From the NCBI GenBank assembly GCA_002411515.1, contig DHTF01000102.1:1-22784 (forward strand): a stretch of DNA of 22,784 nucleotides. The letters are read 5' to 3'. The translations under genes and the position numbers were made by a program. The number at the start of each line of letters is the position of its first letter. Positions within the stretch are counted from its first letter, which is position 1. Positions 16,129 through 22,784 of this stretch are shown here, in pieces. The notes beneath the pieces were generated by a model that worked only from the letters and a program-made list of their open reading frames with translations, did no database searches and had not been told where the DNA came from. Source of the DNA: Proteiniphilum sp. UBA5267. GTDB lineage: Bacteria > Bacteroidota > Bacteroidia > Bacteroidales > Dysgonomonadaceae.

Positions 16129-17877
16129 ATGGAAGAAGAAACATTACTGGCGTTTGTGACCGACAAGGCTCAATCGTGGATTAATGGAAACTACGATGCG
16201 GCGACAAAAGAAGAAGTACAGCGAATGCTTGACAGTGAAGATAAGTCGAAGCTCATCGATGCGTTCTATAAAGATCTGGAATTTGGCACCGGTGGCTTGC
16301 GGGGCATCATGGGCGCCGGCAGCAACCGCATGAATATCTACACCGTAGGCTCAGCCACCCAAGGGCTTTCCAACTACCTCCTGAAAGAATTTGCAGAGAT
16401 AGATGAGATAAAAGTGGTGATTGGGCACGACTGTCGCAACAACAGCCGCCGCTTTGCCGAGATATCGGCCGATATTTTCAGTGCAAACGGCATCAAGGTG
16501 TACCTGTATGAGAGCCTGCGCCCCACACCCGAGGTCTCCTACGCCATCAGGAAGTTAGGCTGCCAGAGTGGCATCATGATCACGGCCTCACACAACCCGA
16601 AAGAATATAATGGCTACAAGGCTTATTGGAACGACGGTGCACAGGTACTGGGCCCGCACGACAAGAACATCATCGCTGAAGTAAACCGCATTGCGTCGGT
16701 CGATGACATACGTTTCAAAGGCAACAAGAAGCTGATCGAGATCATCGGCAAGGATATGGACAAGGCGTTCATGGAAGAAGTCCGCAAGTTCGTTCTCTCG
16801 CCCGATGCCATCAAGCGCCAGCACGATTTAAAAATGGTATATACCCCCATTCACGGTACAGGCATCACCCTGGTTCCCGACACATTAAAAGCCATCGGCT
16901 TCACCCAGATCATCAATGTGCCCGAGCAGGATGTGATCAGCGGTGACTTTCCCACGGTGGTTTCGCCCAACCCCGAAGAACCTGCAGCCCTTGATCTGGC
17001 CATAAAGAGAGCCATGGAAACCGGCGCTGAACTGGTGATGGCCACCGACCCCGATGGCGATCGGATTGGCACCGCCATCCGCGACAATGAAGGTAACTTC
17101 ATGCTGGTCAACGGCAACCAGACCATGCTGATTTATCTCTATTACCTGATGAACAGGCGCAAGGAACTGGGTCTGCTTACGGGCAGGGAGTATGTGGTAA
17201 AAACCATTGTCACCACCGAGTTGGTGAAGGACATTGCCAAAAAGAAAGGGATTGAGCTGTTCGACTGCTATACCGGTTTCAAATGGATCGCTGAAATCAT
17301 TCGCAAGAATGAGGGAACCAAGAAGTACATCGGTGGCGGTGAAGAGAGTTATGGTTTTCTGGCAGGCGATTTTGTACGCGATAAAGATTCGGTATCGGCT
17401 TGTGCGTTGTTCGCAGAGATTGCTGCCTGGGCCAAAGACAACGGCAAAACCATGTATCAGCTGCTCGAAGACATCTACCTCGAATACGGCTACTCAAAGG
17501 AGGTCGGTATCTCCCTGGTACGAAAAGGAAAAGAAGGTGCCGACGAAATTGAAGCGATGATGAAGAATTTCCGTGCCAACCCGAAGCACTCACTCGGAGG
17601 CTCACCCGTTACGCTGGTCAAGGACTTCGCGAAGCTGGAGGCGACAGACTATGTGCGAAACGAACAGTTTGCACTGGAAATGCCCACCACATCGAATGTG
17701 ATTCAGTACTTCACCGAGGAGGGTACCAAGTTATCCATCCGTCCTTCGGGTACCGAACCCAAGATCAAGTTCTACATCGAAGCGCGTGGTGTGGTGAAGT
17801 CGCGTGAAGATCTTCCCCGGGTTGAAGAAGCAACCCTCCTGAAAATTAATGCTATCCGCGAAGAATTGGGCATATGA
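16129..17877 (+). CDS. Phosphoglucomutase/phosphomannomutase (alpha-D-phosphohexomutase)
   Basis: Cytoplasmic enzyme that moves phosphate between C6 and C1 of hexose phosphates; 582 aa, the size of the PGM2-like bacterial branch. The four domains show their hallmark loops: the phosphoserine loop TASHNPKEYNGYK with Ser154; the magnesium loop ATDPDGDRIG with Asp307, Asp309 and Asp311; the sugar-binding loop GGGEESYG (402-409); and the phosphate-binding loop RPSGTEPKIKFY (from 538). All key residues are intact. Glucose or mannose preference cannot be fixed from sequence. Its stop codon overlaps the start of mgsA by 4 nt (ATGA), so the two are translationally coupled. Confidence 0.95.
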   Translation: MEEETLLAFVTDKAQSWINGNYDAATKEEVQRMLDSEDKSKLIDAFYKDLEFGTGGLRGIMGAGSNRMNIYTVGSATQGLSNYLLKEFAEIDEIKVVIGHDCRNNSRRFAEISADIFSANGIKVYLYESLRPTPEVSYAIRKLGCQSGIMITASHNPKEYNGYKAYWNDGAQVLGPHDKNIIAEVNRIASVDDIRFKGNKKLIEIIGKDMDKAFMEEVRKFVLSPDAIKRQHDLKMVYTPIHGTGITLVPDTLKAIGFTQIINVPEQDVISGDFPTVVSPNPEEPAALDLAIKRAMETGAELVMATDPDGDRIGTAIRDNEGNFMLVNGNQTMLIYLYYLMNRRKELGLLTGREYVVKTIVTTELVKDIAKKKGIELFDCYTGFKWIAEIIRKNEGTKKYIGGGEESYGFLAGDFVRDKDSVSACALFAEIAAWAKDNGKTMYQLLEDIYLEYGYSKEVGISLVRKGKEGADEIEAMMKNFRANPKHSLGGSPVTLVKDFAKLEATDYVRNEQFALEMPTTSNVIQYFTEEGTKLSIRPSGTEPKIKFYIEARGVVKSREDLPRVEEATLLKINAIREELGI

Positions 17878-18332
17878 GACGCAAACTAACAATCGCACTG
17901 GTGGCACATGACCACCGAAAAGCAGACATGGTAGAATGGGTGATTTACAACTCCGACTTCCTGTCGGAGCATCACCTGGTCTGCACCGGAACCACCGGCA
18001 GCCTGGTGCGCGACGCACTGAAGAACGAGGGAGTGAGTCCCGACTTTACCATCATGAACTCAGGCCCCATGGGTGGTGACGCAGAGATTGCTGCCATGGT
18101 GGTCCGCAAGGAGATTGATCTGGCCGTATTTCTGATCGACGACCTCAACGCGCAGCCACACGAAGCCGACATCATGATGTTGCTCCGTCAGTGTCGGGTG
18201 CACAATGTACCCATTGCCTGCAACCGGTATAGTGCCGATCTGATGATCACCAGCTCCCTGTGGGACGACGAAGATTATGTTCCTTCGCCTCCCCGGTATG
18301 AAGAATTCGACAGAAAGAAGCTCGGCTTCTGA
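17874..18332 (+). CDS. mgsA: Methylglyoxal synthase
   Basis: Converts dihydroxyacetone phosphate to methylglyoxal and phosphate, a bypass of lower glycolysis that relieves sugar-phosphate build-up. 152 aa, as in E. coli. Conserved residues are present: His12 (LVAHDHRK), the phosphate-binding CTGTTG loop (37-42), Asp69 in SGPMGGD, Asp89 (FLIDDLNA), His96 and Asp99 (PHEAD). By alignment in mind these match E. coli His19, Asp71, Asp91, His98 and Asp101. The ATG overlaps the TGA of the hexomutase gene, which points to coupled expression. The operon ends at the terminator at 18355-18393. Confidence 0.97.
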   Translation: MRRKLTIALVAHDHRKADMVEWVIYNSDFLSEHHLVCTGTTGSLVRDALKNEGVSPDFTIMNSGPMGGDAEIAAMVVRKEIDLAVFLIDDLNAQPHEADIMMLLRQCRVHNVPIACNRYSADLMITSSLWDDEDYVPSPPRYEEFDRKKLGF

Positions 18333-18354
18333 GAGTCGCACACTGAAAAAAATT

Positions 18355-18393
18355 AACCCCTCACCGGTCAATCACCAATGAGGGGTTTTTTTT
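18355..18393. terminator. Bidirectional intrinsic terminator between mgsA and the S46 peptidase
   Basis: AACCCCTCA (18355-18363), a 15-nt loop and TGAGGGGTT (18379-18387), followed by a T run to 18393. The stem is preceded by an A run (18346-18352), so it also works on the minus strand. It separates convergent transcripts. Confidence 0.9.
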
Positions 18394-18415
18394 ATGTCCC
18401 GCCGTCTGCCGGCAG

Positions 18416-20545
18416 CTATTTTCCAGTCAGTTTGAGTTCCTTCACGATGTGTGGGGCATCCATCACTTTGTCGATGATGTACAGCACATATCGGATATCC
18501 ACACTGATCGTGCGCTGCATGTCGGGCTCAAAGAGGATGTCACCACTCAGCGACTCCCAGTTGCCGTCGAAAGCCAGTCCCACAAGCTCAGCCTTCCCGT
18601 TCAGCACCGGGCTGCCGGAGTTGCCGCCGGTAATATCGTTGTTCGACAGGAAGTTGACGCGCAGCACCCCCTCTTTATCGGCATAACGACCGAAATCACC
18701 ACTGCGGATCGCATCCAGTATCGGCTCCTGCACATCAAACTCGGGATCACCGGGTACCTGTTTCTCCAGAACACCTTTTGCGGTACTGTAATAATTGTAC
18801 CAGACAGCATCTTGCGGCGCATAGCCCTGCACCGTGCCGTAGCTCATCCGCTGTGTGAAGTTGGCATCGGGATAGAATGTCTTTTCAGCATCCATCTCCA
18901 TCAGGGCAGCCATCAGCTCCCGCTCCCCTTTCAGTATCTTTTCATAGAAGGGCATCATCTGTTCCGACAGTTCATAGCCCATATCGGTGGTCGACAATGC
19001 CAGCTCCATGGCCGGGTCTTTGGTGAGCTGCTGCGTATCGGCCGTTTTCAGTATTCCCATCAACTTCTCCAGTGAGGTAAACTGGGAGTTGGCAAAGAGC
19101 CAGTCGGCATATGCGTCGTAATCACCCCCAAACACAGAGTCGATCTTCTGGTAGATGTCGGGATGATATGCTTCCGGCACACGAGAAGCGTAAAGTTTCA
19201 TCAATACCGACACGACCTTTTTATCGAGCTCCGGCTCATAATTCTTATAGGATTCAATGAGCCGTTCATTGATGAATGCCTGTTTGTCTTCTTCGGTCCC
19301 GTCCGTATCGAAACGAAGGATGGTATTGGCAAAGCGGATCAACTCGATGCCGTTGTTAAACGTTTCCAGGAAGTAGGTGGTGTAACGAGCCATCTCATCG
19401 GAGCTGCCATAGGCATTTTGAAGCGTGAGCAGGGTACTGTCGTATTTAACCTTGTGAGCAGGATTGCTCTGTATCCAGTTGTTCAGCCGCTCCTCCAGTT
19501 TTTCCTTTTCCGGCAACACGCCCAGGTTGTTCAGTGCCTCGTTCATGCCCATCGCGTTCTTCCAGTAGTTGGAGCTCCCGGCATGTTTGTTGGCATACTT
19601 GATGCGGATGGTGTCGTTGGCAGTCATGGCATCCCACCAAATTTCCTGTTTGGCCCCACGCACTTCGATGCGGGGTTTGTTTTCCGACTCCATTTGCTGG
19701 CGGATGCCCCACGACGACATGTAACGCTGCGTGCTGCCGGGGTAACCCACAGTCATGGTGTAATCTCCATCCTCCACACCGGCCAGCGACACGGGAACCA
19801 CATATTTGGGTTTGTAGGGTACGTTGCTTTGGCTGTAATTGGCCGGTTTGTTGTCCTTGCCGGCATAAACCCGGAAGACCGAAAAGTCACCCGTGTGCCG
19901 TGGCCACATCCAGTTGTCGGTATCGCCGCCAAACTTGCCCACCGAGGAAGGGGGTGCTACCACCAGTCGCACGTCGCGAAAGAGATCGTAAAGCACCACG
20001 TAATATTTGTTGCGTGCGTAATAAGGCACAACCCGGGCAGCGGTAAACGGGTCGCTCTCATACGCTTTTATCAGTTCGTTGGAAAGAGAATCGATGGCAA
20101 GTTCACGCTGTATCTCACTCAACACCAGTGGCAAATGGGGAACAATCTGATCGGTTACATCCACCATCGACCGCAGAAAGGAAACAGTCAGTCCATCAGC
20201 ATGGAGTTCATCGGCGTTGTTTTTGGCAGCAAAACCATCTTTCAGGTAGTCGTGTTCCACGGCACTCAGCTTCTGAATAGCACCATAACCACAGTGGTGA
20301 TTGGTAAAAATCAATCCCCGTTTCGATACCGCCACGCCGCTACATCCGCCGCCAAAAATAACCACGGCATCTTTGAGCGACGACTTTTGTTCATCATACA
20401 GACGATTCATAGGAAATGTAAACCCCAGCTCCTGCATGCGTGCTTCATTCTCTTTGTTTAGCTCCTTAAGCAGCCACATGCCTTCATCGGCTTTGGCTGC
20501 ACTTACTGTGCACAAGATGGCAAGTAACAAAAACAGTTTTCTCAT
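18416..20545 (-). CDS. dpp7: S46 family dipeptidyl-peptidase, DPP7-like
   Basis: Exported serine exopeptidase that removes dipeptides from the N-terminus of peptides; 709 aa, close to the 712 aa of Porphyromonas DPP7. Signal peptide at 1-19 (MRKLFLLLAILCTVSAAKA). The chymotrypsin-like triad is His84 (FTNHHCGYG), Asp220 (WPRHTGDFSVFRVY) and Ser643 (TGGNSGSPV). The inserted helical domain lies between about 275 and 565. In DPP11 an Arg in the AFDRNWE motif selects Asp/Glu; here that motif reads AFDGNWE with Gly661, favouring the DPP7 type that accepts bulky hydrophobic residues. It starts 16 nt after the flippase stop. The gene feeds peptide uptake and amino-acid fermentation; the exact specificity is inferred. 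Confidence 0.95.
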   Translation of the reverse strand: MRKLFLLLAILCTVSAAKADEGMWLLKELNKENEARMQELGFTFPMNRLYDEQKSSLKDAVVIFGGGCSGVAVSKRGLIFTNHHCGYGAIQKLSAVEHDYLKDGFAAKNNADELHADGLTVSFLRSMVDVTDQIVPHLPLVLSEIQRELAIDSLSNELIKAYESDPFTAARVVPYYARNKYYVVLYDLFRDVRLVVAPPSSVGKFGGDTDNWMWPRHTGDFSVFRVYAGKDNKPANYSQSNVPYKPKYVVPVSLAGVEDGDYTMTVGYPGSTQRYMSSWGIRQQMESENKPRIEVRGAKQEIWWDAMTANDTIRIKYANKHAGSSNYWKNAMGMNEALNNLGVLPEKEKLEERLNNWIQSNPAHKVKYDSTLLTLQNAYGSSDEMARYTTYFLETFNNGIELIRFANTILRFDTDGTEEDKQAFINERLIESYKNYEPELDKKVVSVLMKLYASRVPEAYHPDIYQKIDSVFGGDYDAYADWLFANSQFTSLEKLMGILKTADTQQLTKDPAMELALSTTDMGYELSEQMMPFYEKILKGERELMAALMEMDAEKTFYPDANFTQRMSYGTVQGYAPQDAVWYNYYSTAKGVLEKQVPGDPEFDVQEPILDAIRSGDFGRYADKEGVLRVNFLSNNDITGGNSGSPVLNGKAELVGLAFDGNWESLSGDILFEPDMQRTISVDIRYVLYIIDKVMDAPHIVKELKLTGK

Positions 20546-20561
20546 ATAGTTTTGTAATAAA

Positions 20562-22073
20562 TTATTTGAAATATTTTCCGATCAGCGGCCAGTGCTGCAA
20601 AGGTAACTCCTTTTTTATTAACACTCCAAGATAAATCAGAATCAAAACCGTATTTATCCCCAATCGGAGCCACACACTACCCACACTCCGGTATGTGATT
20701 GTGATGCCTGCAAAAAGGATCATGGAAAGCAGGAAGAAGAGTCCGGCCGATCGCAGATTATACGGGATGGGGTAATTTTTCTGTCCCAGATTGTAGGAGA
20801 TCACCATCATAATGAAGTTGGCAATAAACGATGCCCACGCACAGGCCATATACCCATAACGGGGAATAAACAGCACGTTGATGAGGATGGTGATGGCAAA
20901 GCCGGTCAGCGACATGTAGGCTCCCCAGCGGGTCTGGTCGGTCAGCTTATACCAGAGCGACAGGTTGAAGTACACCCCAAAGAAAAGTTCCCCCAGCAGC
21001 ACAATGGGCACCACCTTCAGACCGGCGTGGTAGGATGCGGGAATCATATACTTGATGACATCGATATACCCGGTGGTCAGCAGGAAAATAAGCAATCCAA
21101 AAACAATGAAATAGCGGGTGGCGTCGCTGAACGACTGCCGGTCGTCGGCCGCCCCCTTGCCGCGTGCAAAGATAAACGGCTCAAAGGCATACCGGAAGGC
21201 CTGTGTAAACATCACCATGATGATGGCAATCTTGAAGTTCTGACCATATATACCCAGCTCGGTATACGCATTTACCTTGTCGGGGTAAAGCCAGGGGAAG
21301 ATGATCTTGTCCACCGTCTGGTTCAGGATGCCGGCGACACCCAAAATCAATATCGGGAATGAATATTGCAACATGCTACGCAGCAGCACCTTGTCGAAGG
21401 AGAACCGGATGCGTAATTCCGGTGATACCAGGAGGAGCTGGATCACCGAAGCCGCGAGGTTCGATATCAGGATATAATCCACTCCCTTGTTCAGATCGAA
21501 CCAGGAGAAGGCGTCGGGAAACATCGACTGTAACAGGGGGCAAGCCAGAAAGAAGAAGAGGTTGAGCAGGATGGTCAGCACCACGTTGATGATCTTGATC
21601 ATGGCGAACCGTACCGGCCTCTTTTTAAACCGGAGGTTGGCAAACGGGATCGCTCCCAGTACATCCACGCAGAGAATGATCACCAGCAGAAGCAGGTAAT
21701 GCGGCTTCATGGCGGTGCCGCCCAGCGCAAATGCCAGCGGCTTCAGAAACAGGAATACCAGCACAAAGAAAAGAGAAGTAGTTGTGGCAATACTGAGGAA
21801 GGTAGTTGAAAAAACCCGGACAGGATCTTTCTCTTTGTTGGCATAACGGAAGAAACCGGTTTCCATACCATAAGTCAGAATCACCTGCAGGAGTGCCACC
21901 CAGGCATAGAAGTTGGTGAGCACACCAATATCGGAGATTCTTGGCAGGGCAAAAGCCCAATAGAGGGAGAGCAGCCAGCTAAGCAGTTTGGGCAACACGC
22001 TCCCCACGCCATAAAAGAAGGTCTCTTTTGCCAATGATTTCATAGGTGAAGACACTGCCATATCATTTCCCAT
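20562..22073 (-). CDS. Oligosaccharide/polysaccharide flippase (Wzx-like, MOP superfamily)
   Basis: A 503-aa integral membrane protein with about 14 predicted helices, two blocks of about seven as expected for the MOP superfamily. The N-terminal motif ETFFYGVGSVLPKLLSWLLSLYWAFALP is the usual first helix of polysaccharide biosynthesis exporters (residues about 17-44). It would flip lipid-linked sugars across the inner membrane for surface glycan. No glycosyltransferase genes are adjacent, so it is an isolated flippase; the neighbour downstream is the S46 peptidase, 16 nt away. The start may be Met1 (22073), Met5 or Met11; the last (MKSLAKETF) looks most like relatives. Confidence 0.9.
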   Translation of the reverse strand: MGNDMAVSSPMKSLAKETFFYGVGSVLPKLLSWLLSLYWAFALPRISDIGVLTNFYAWVALLQVILTYGMETGFFRYANKEKDPVRVFSTTFLSIATTTSLFFVLVFLFLKPLAFALGGTAMKPHYLLLLVIILCVDVLGAIPFANLRFKKRPVRFAMIKIINVVLTILLNLFFFLACPLLQSMFPDAFSWFDLNKGVDYILISNLAASVIQLLLVSPELRIRFSFDKVLLRSMLQYSFPILILGVAGILNQTVDKIIFPWLYPDKVNAYTELGIYGQNFKIAIIMVMFTQAFRYAFEPFIFARGKGAADDRQSFSDATRYFIVFGLLIFLLTTGYIDVIKYMIPASYHAGLKVVPIVLLGELFFGVYFNLSLWYKLTDQTRWGAYMSLTGFAITILINVLFIPRYGYMACAWASFIANFIMMVISYNLGQKNYPIPYNLRSAGLFFLLSMILFAGITITYRSVGSVWLRLGINTVLILIYLGVLIKKELPLQHWPLIGKYFK

Positions 22074-22171
22074 TAAGTTATCAGCAACTTACGCACCCTG
22101 CCACTAGAAGAGGTAATGATTCAGGAAAGAGCGAATCGCTTTAGACTGTTTTATTTTATTTGAAAGAAAAA

Positions 22172-22456
22172 ATGTCGTACAAAGTTAAAAACTTTGATTC
22201 GAAAAACAATGTATTGTACGGCCAATTATTGAATTGGGAAAGATTTTCGGTGATTCATGCTTGCATGCTATTTAATCTCATACTTATCAATGAGATGCTG
22301 TTTATCCATGATTCCGGAGAAATGGAAAATACCAGGTTGGATACTGGTCTTGTATTTGTTCGGTTATTCCTTATATATGCCTTATTAAAATACAAGGAAT
22401 ATACGAAGGAGATTCGAAGGAGATTCGAAGGAGATCCGAAGGAGATCAATAATTGA
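22172..22456 (+). CDS. Small ORF of unknown function (doubtful)
   Basis: A 94-codon frame from the ATG at 22172 (MSYKVKNFDSKNN); a TTG four codons upstream is possible. One hydrophobic stretch (about 28-45, SVIHACMLFNLILINEML in part) and another near 62-75 could be membrane helices. The tail RRRFEGDPKEINN is encoded by the 11-bp tandem repeat. The base composition is more AT-rich than its neighbours and I recognise no family. Its 5' end lies over the predicted minus-strand promoter of the flippase, which weakens the case. It may be a small membrane protein, a decaying gene or chance. Confidence 0.35.
   Translation: MSYKVKNFDSKNNVLYGQLLNWERFSVIHACMLFNLILINEMLFIHDSGEMENTRLDTGLVFVRLFLIYALLKYKEYTKEIRRRFEGDPKEINN
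22176..22220. repeat. Nested inverted repeats over the flippase promoter
   Basis: CAAAGTT-AAA-AACTTTG (22180-22196) is a perfect 7-bp inverted repeat covering the -7 box. Overlapping it, CGTACAA (22176-22182) pairs with TTGTACG (22214-22220) across the -33 region. Such symmetry could be an operator; no regulator is identified. Confidence 0.5.
22180..22209 (-). promoter_or_regulatory. Promoter of the flippase-S46 operon
   Basis: On the minus strand TTG at 22209-22207, a 19-nt spacer and TAACTTTG at 22187-22180 (exact TAnnTTTG). The start point would be near 22173, about 100 nt before the flippase ATG. The -7 box lies inside a perfect inverted repeat (22180-22196). Confidence 0.5.
22405..22448 (+). 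repeat. Four tandem copies of an 11-bp unit (GAAGGAGATTC)
   Basis: Copies start at 22405, 22416, 22427 and 22438; the first two are identical, the third ends TCC and the fourth TCA. Eleven is not a multiple of three, so gain or loss of a unit would change the end of the small ORF. Each unit contains AAGGAG, an ideal Shine-Dalgarno core. Confidence 0.9.
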
Positions 22457-22544
22457 CTCCTTTTTACCTTCATCCATATCAACTATATCAATCGGATGAT
22501 TGTAATAATATCATTTGTGAGGGCGAAATATCGAAAAAAACCGC

Positions 22545-22552
22545 TTACTTTG
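22545..22552 (+). promoter_or_regulatory. Candidate -7 box for glycyl-tRNA synthetase
   Basis: TTACTTTG has one mismatch to TAnnTTTG and lies 86 nt before the ATG. The nearest upstream TTTG (22514-22517) is 27 nt away, longer than usual, so support is modest. Confidence 0.3.
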
Positions 22553-22615
22553 CAGGTTGAAAGTAACTAAAGAGTTTTATCAATCAACAATGCAGGCACA
22601 CGGTCGAACAATCGG

Positions 22616-22632
22616 CTGCAGGGTGCAGTTTT
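22616..22632 (+). promoter_or_regulatory. Hairpin immediately upstream of glyQS
   Basis: CTGCA-GGG-TGCAG followed by TTTT, ending 6 nt before the ATG. It is placed where it could mask translation initiation or act as a small attenuator. The short stem makes the role uncertain. TGCAGG also occurs at 22551 and 22591. Confidence 0.35.
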
Positions 22633-22638
22633 GAAATT

Positions 22639-22784
22639 ATGGCACAACAGGAAGAGGTTTTTAAGAAACTGGTATCGCATAGCAAGGAATACGGGTATGT
22701 ATTCCCTTCAAGTGAAATCTACGATGGCTTGGGAGCCGTATACGACTACGGACAGATGGGCGTGGAGCTCAAGAACAACATCAA
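22639..22784 (+). CDS. glyQS: Glycyl-tRNA synthetase, N-terminal part (cut by window edge)
   Basis: The first 48 codons of a class II glycyl-tRNA synthetase of the single-chain, homodimeric type. The visible start [41 protein letters not shown] contains the conserved (G)[15 protein letters not shown] and YDYGPLG-like segments of motif-1 neighbours. It charges tRNA-Gly in the cytoplasm. It is divergent from the flippase, about 565 nt away with the doubtful small ORF between. No T-box leader is seen, as expected outside Firmicutes-like groups. Confidence 0.95.
   Translation, partial: MAQQEEVFKKLVSHSKEYGYVFPSSEIYDGLGAVYDYGQMGVELKNNI

Noticed and set aside
19163..20461. 432-codon plus-strand frame opposite the S46 peptidase
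   Set aside because: A shadow of a strongly coding gene: no start context, no recognisable domain, and the opposite strand has an intact catalytic triad.
22255..22482. 75-codon minus-strand frame in the flippase-glyQS gap
   Set aside because: It overlaps the small plus-strand ORF and the 11-bp repeats, has no start context, no domain and no operon partner.

Overview
The window looks like a chromosomal core-genome segment of an anaerobic, probably peptide-fermenting member of the Bacteroidota (order Bacteroidales; Dysgonomonadaceae or Porphyromonadaceae-like, at inference level). The reasons are: promoters of the Bacteroidetes type (TTTG, about 20 nt, TAnnTTTG) with little Shine-Dalgarno sequence; a Rho factor with a very long disordered insert; an S46 dipeptidyl-peptidase and a C69 dipeptidase, typical of proteolytic Bacteroidales; and an EtfBA/acyl-CoA dehydrogenase cluster. 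I see no tRNA, rRNA, CRISPR array, insertion sequence or prophage.

Layout. 1-2523 (minus): etfB-etfA-acyl-CoA dehydrogenase, the last cut by the window edge. 2524-2863: divergent promoter region. 2864-3913 (plus): a lipoprotein with a TPR-like tail. 4170-6185 (plus): rho behind a long leader, closed by a strong bidirectional terminator. 14282-6302 (minus): a long co-directional series, divIC, 4-TM membrane protein, NtrC-like response regulator, hybrid histidine kinase with REC and Hpt domains, xerD, then (after a promoter-sized gap) dnaN, a DnaQ/ExoX-like exonuclease and truA. 14460-18332 (plus): C69 dipeptidase, phosphohexomutase and methylglyoxal synthase, closed by a second bidirectional terminator. 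22073-18416 (minus): a polysaccharide flippase and an S46 (DPP7-type) peptidase. 22172-22456 (plus): a doubtful small ORF ending in an 11-bp tandem repeat. 22639-end (plus): 5' end of glycyl-tRNA synthetase.

How it fits together. The Etf/acyl-CoA dehydrogenase genes, the exported peptidases and methylglyoxal synthase suggest fermentation of peptides and sugars with flavin-based electron transfer. The divIC-to-truA stretch groups division, chromosome resolution and replication genes around a complete His-Asp-His-Asp phosphorelay. Its output regulator keeps the NtrC architecture but has lost the residues needed for sigma-54 activation. That regulator, the disordered Rho insert and the inverted repeats over the flippase promoter are the most interesting points. 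I did not find a clearly novel multi-gene system here.
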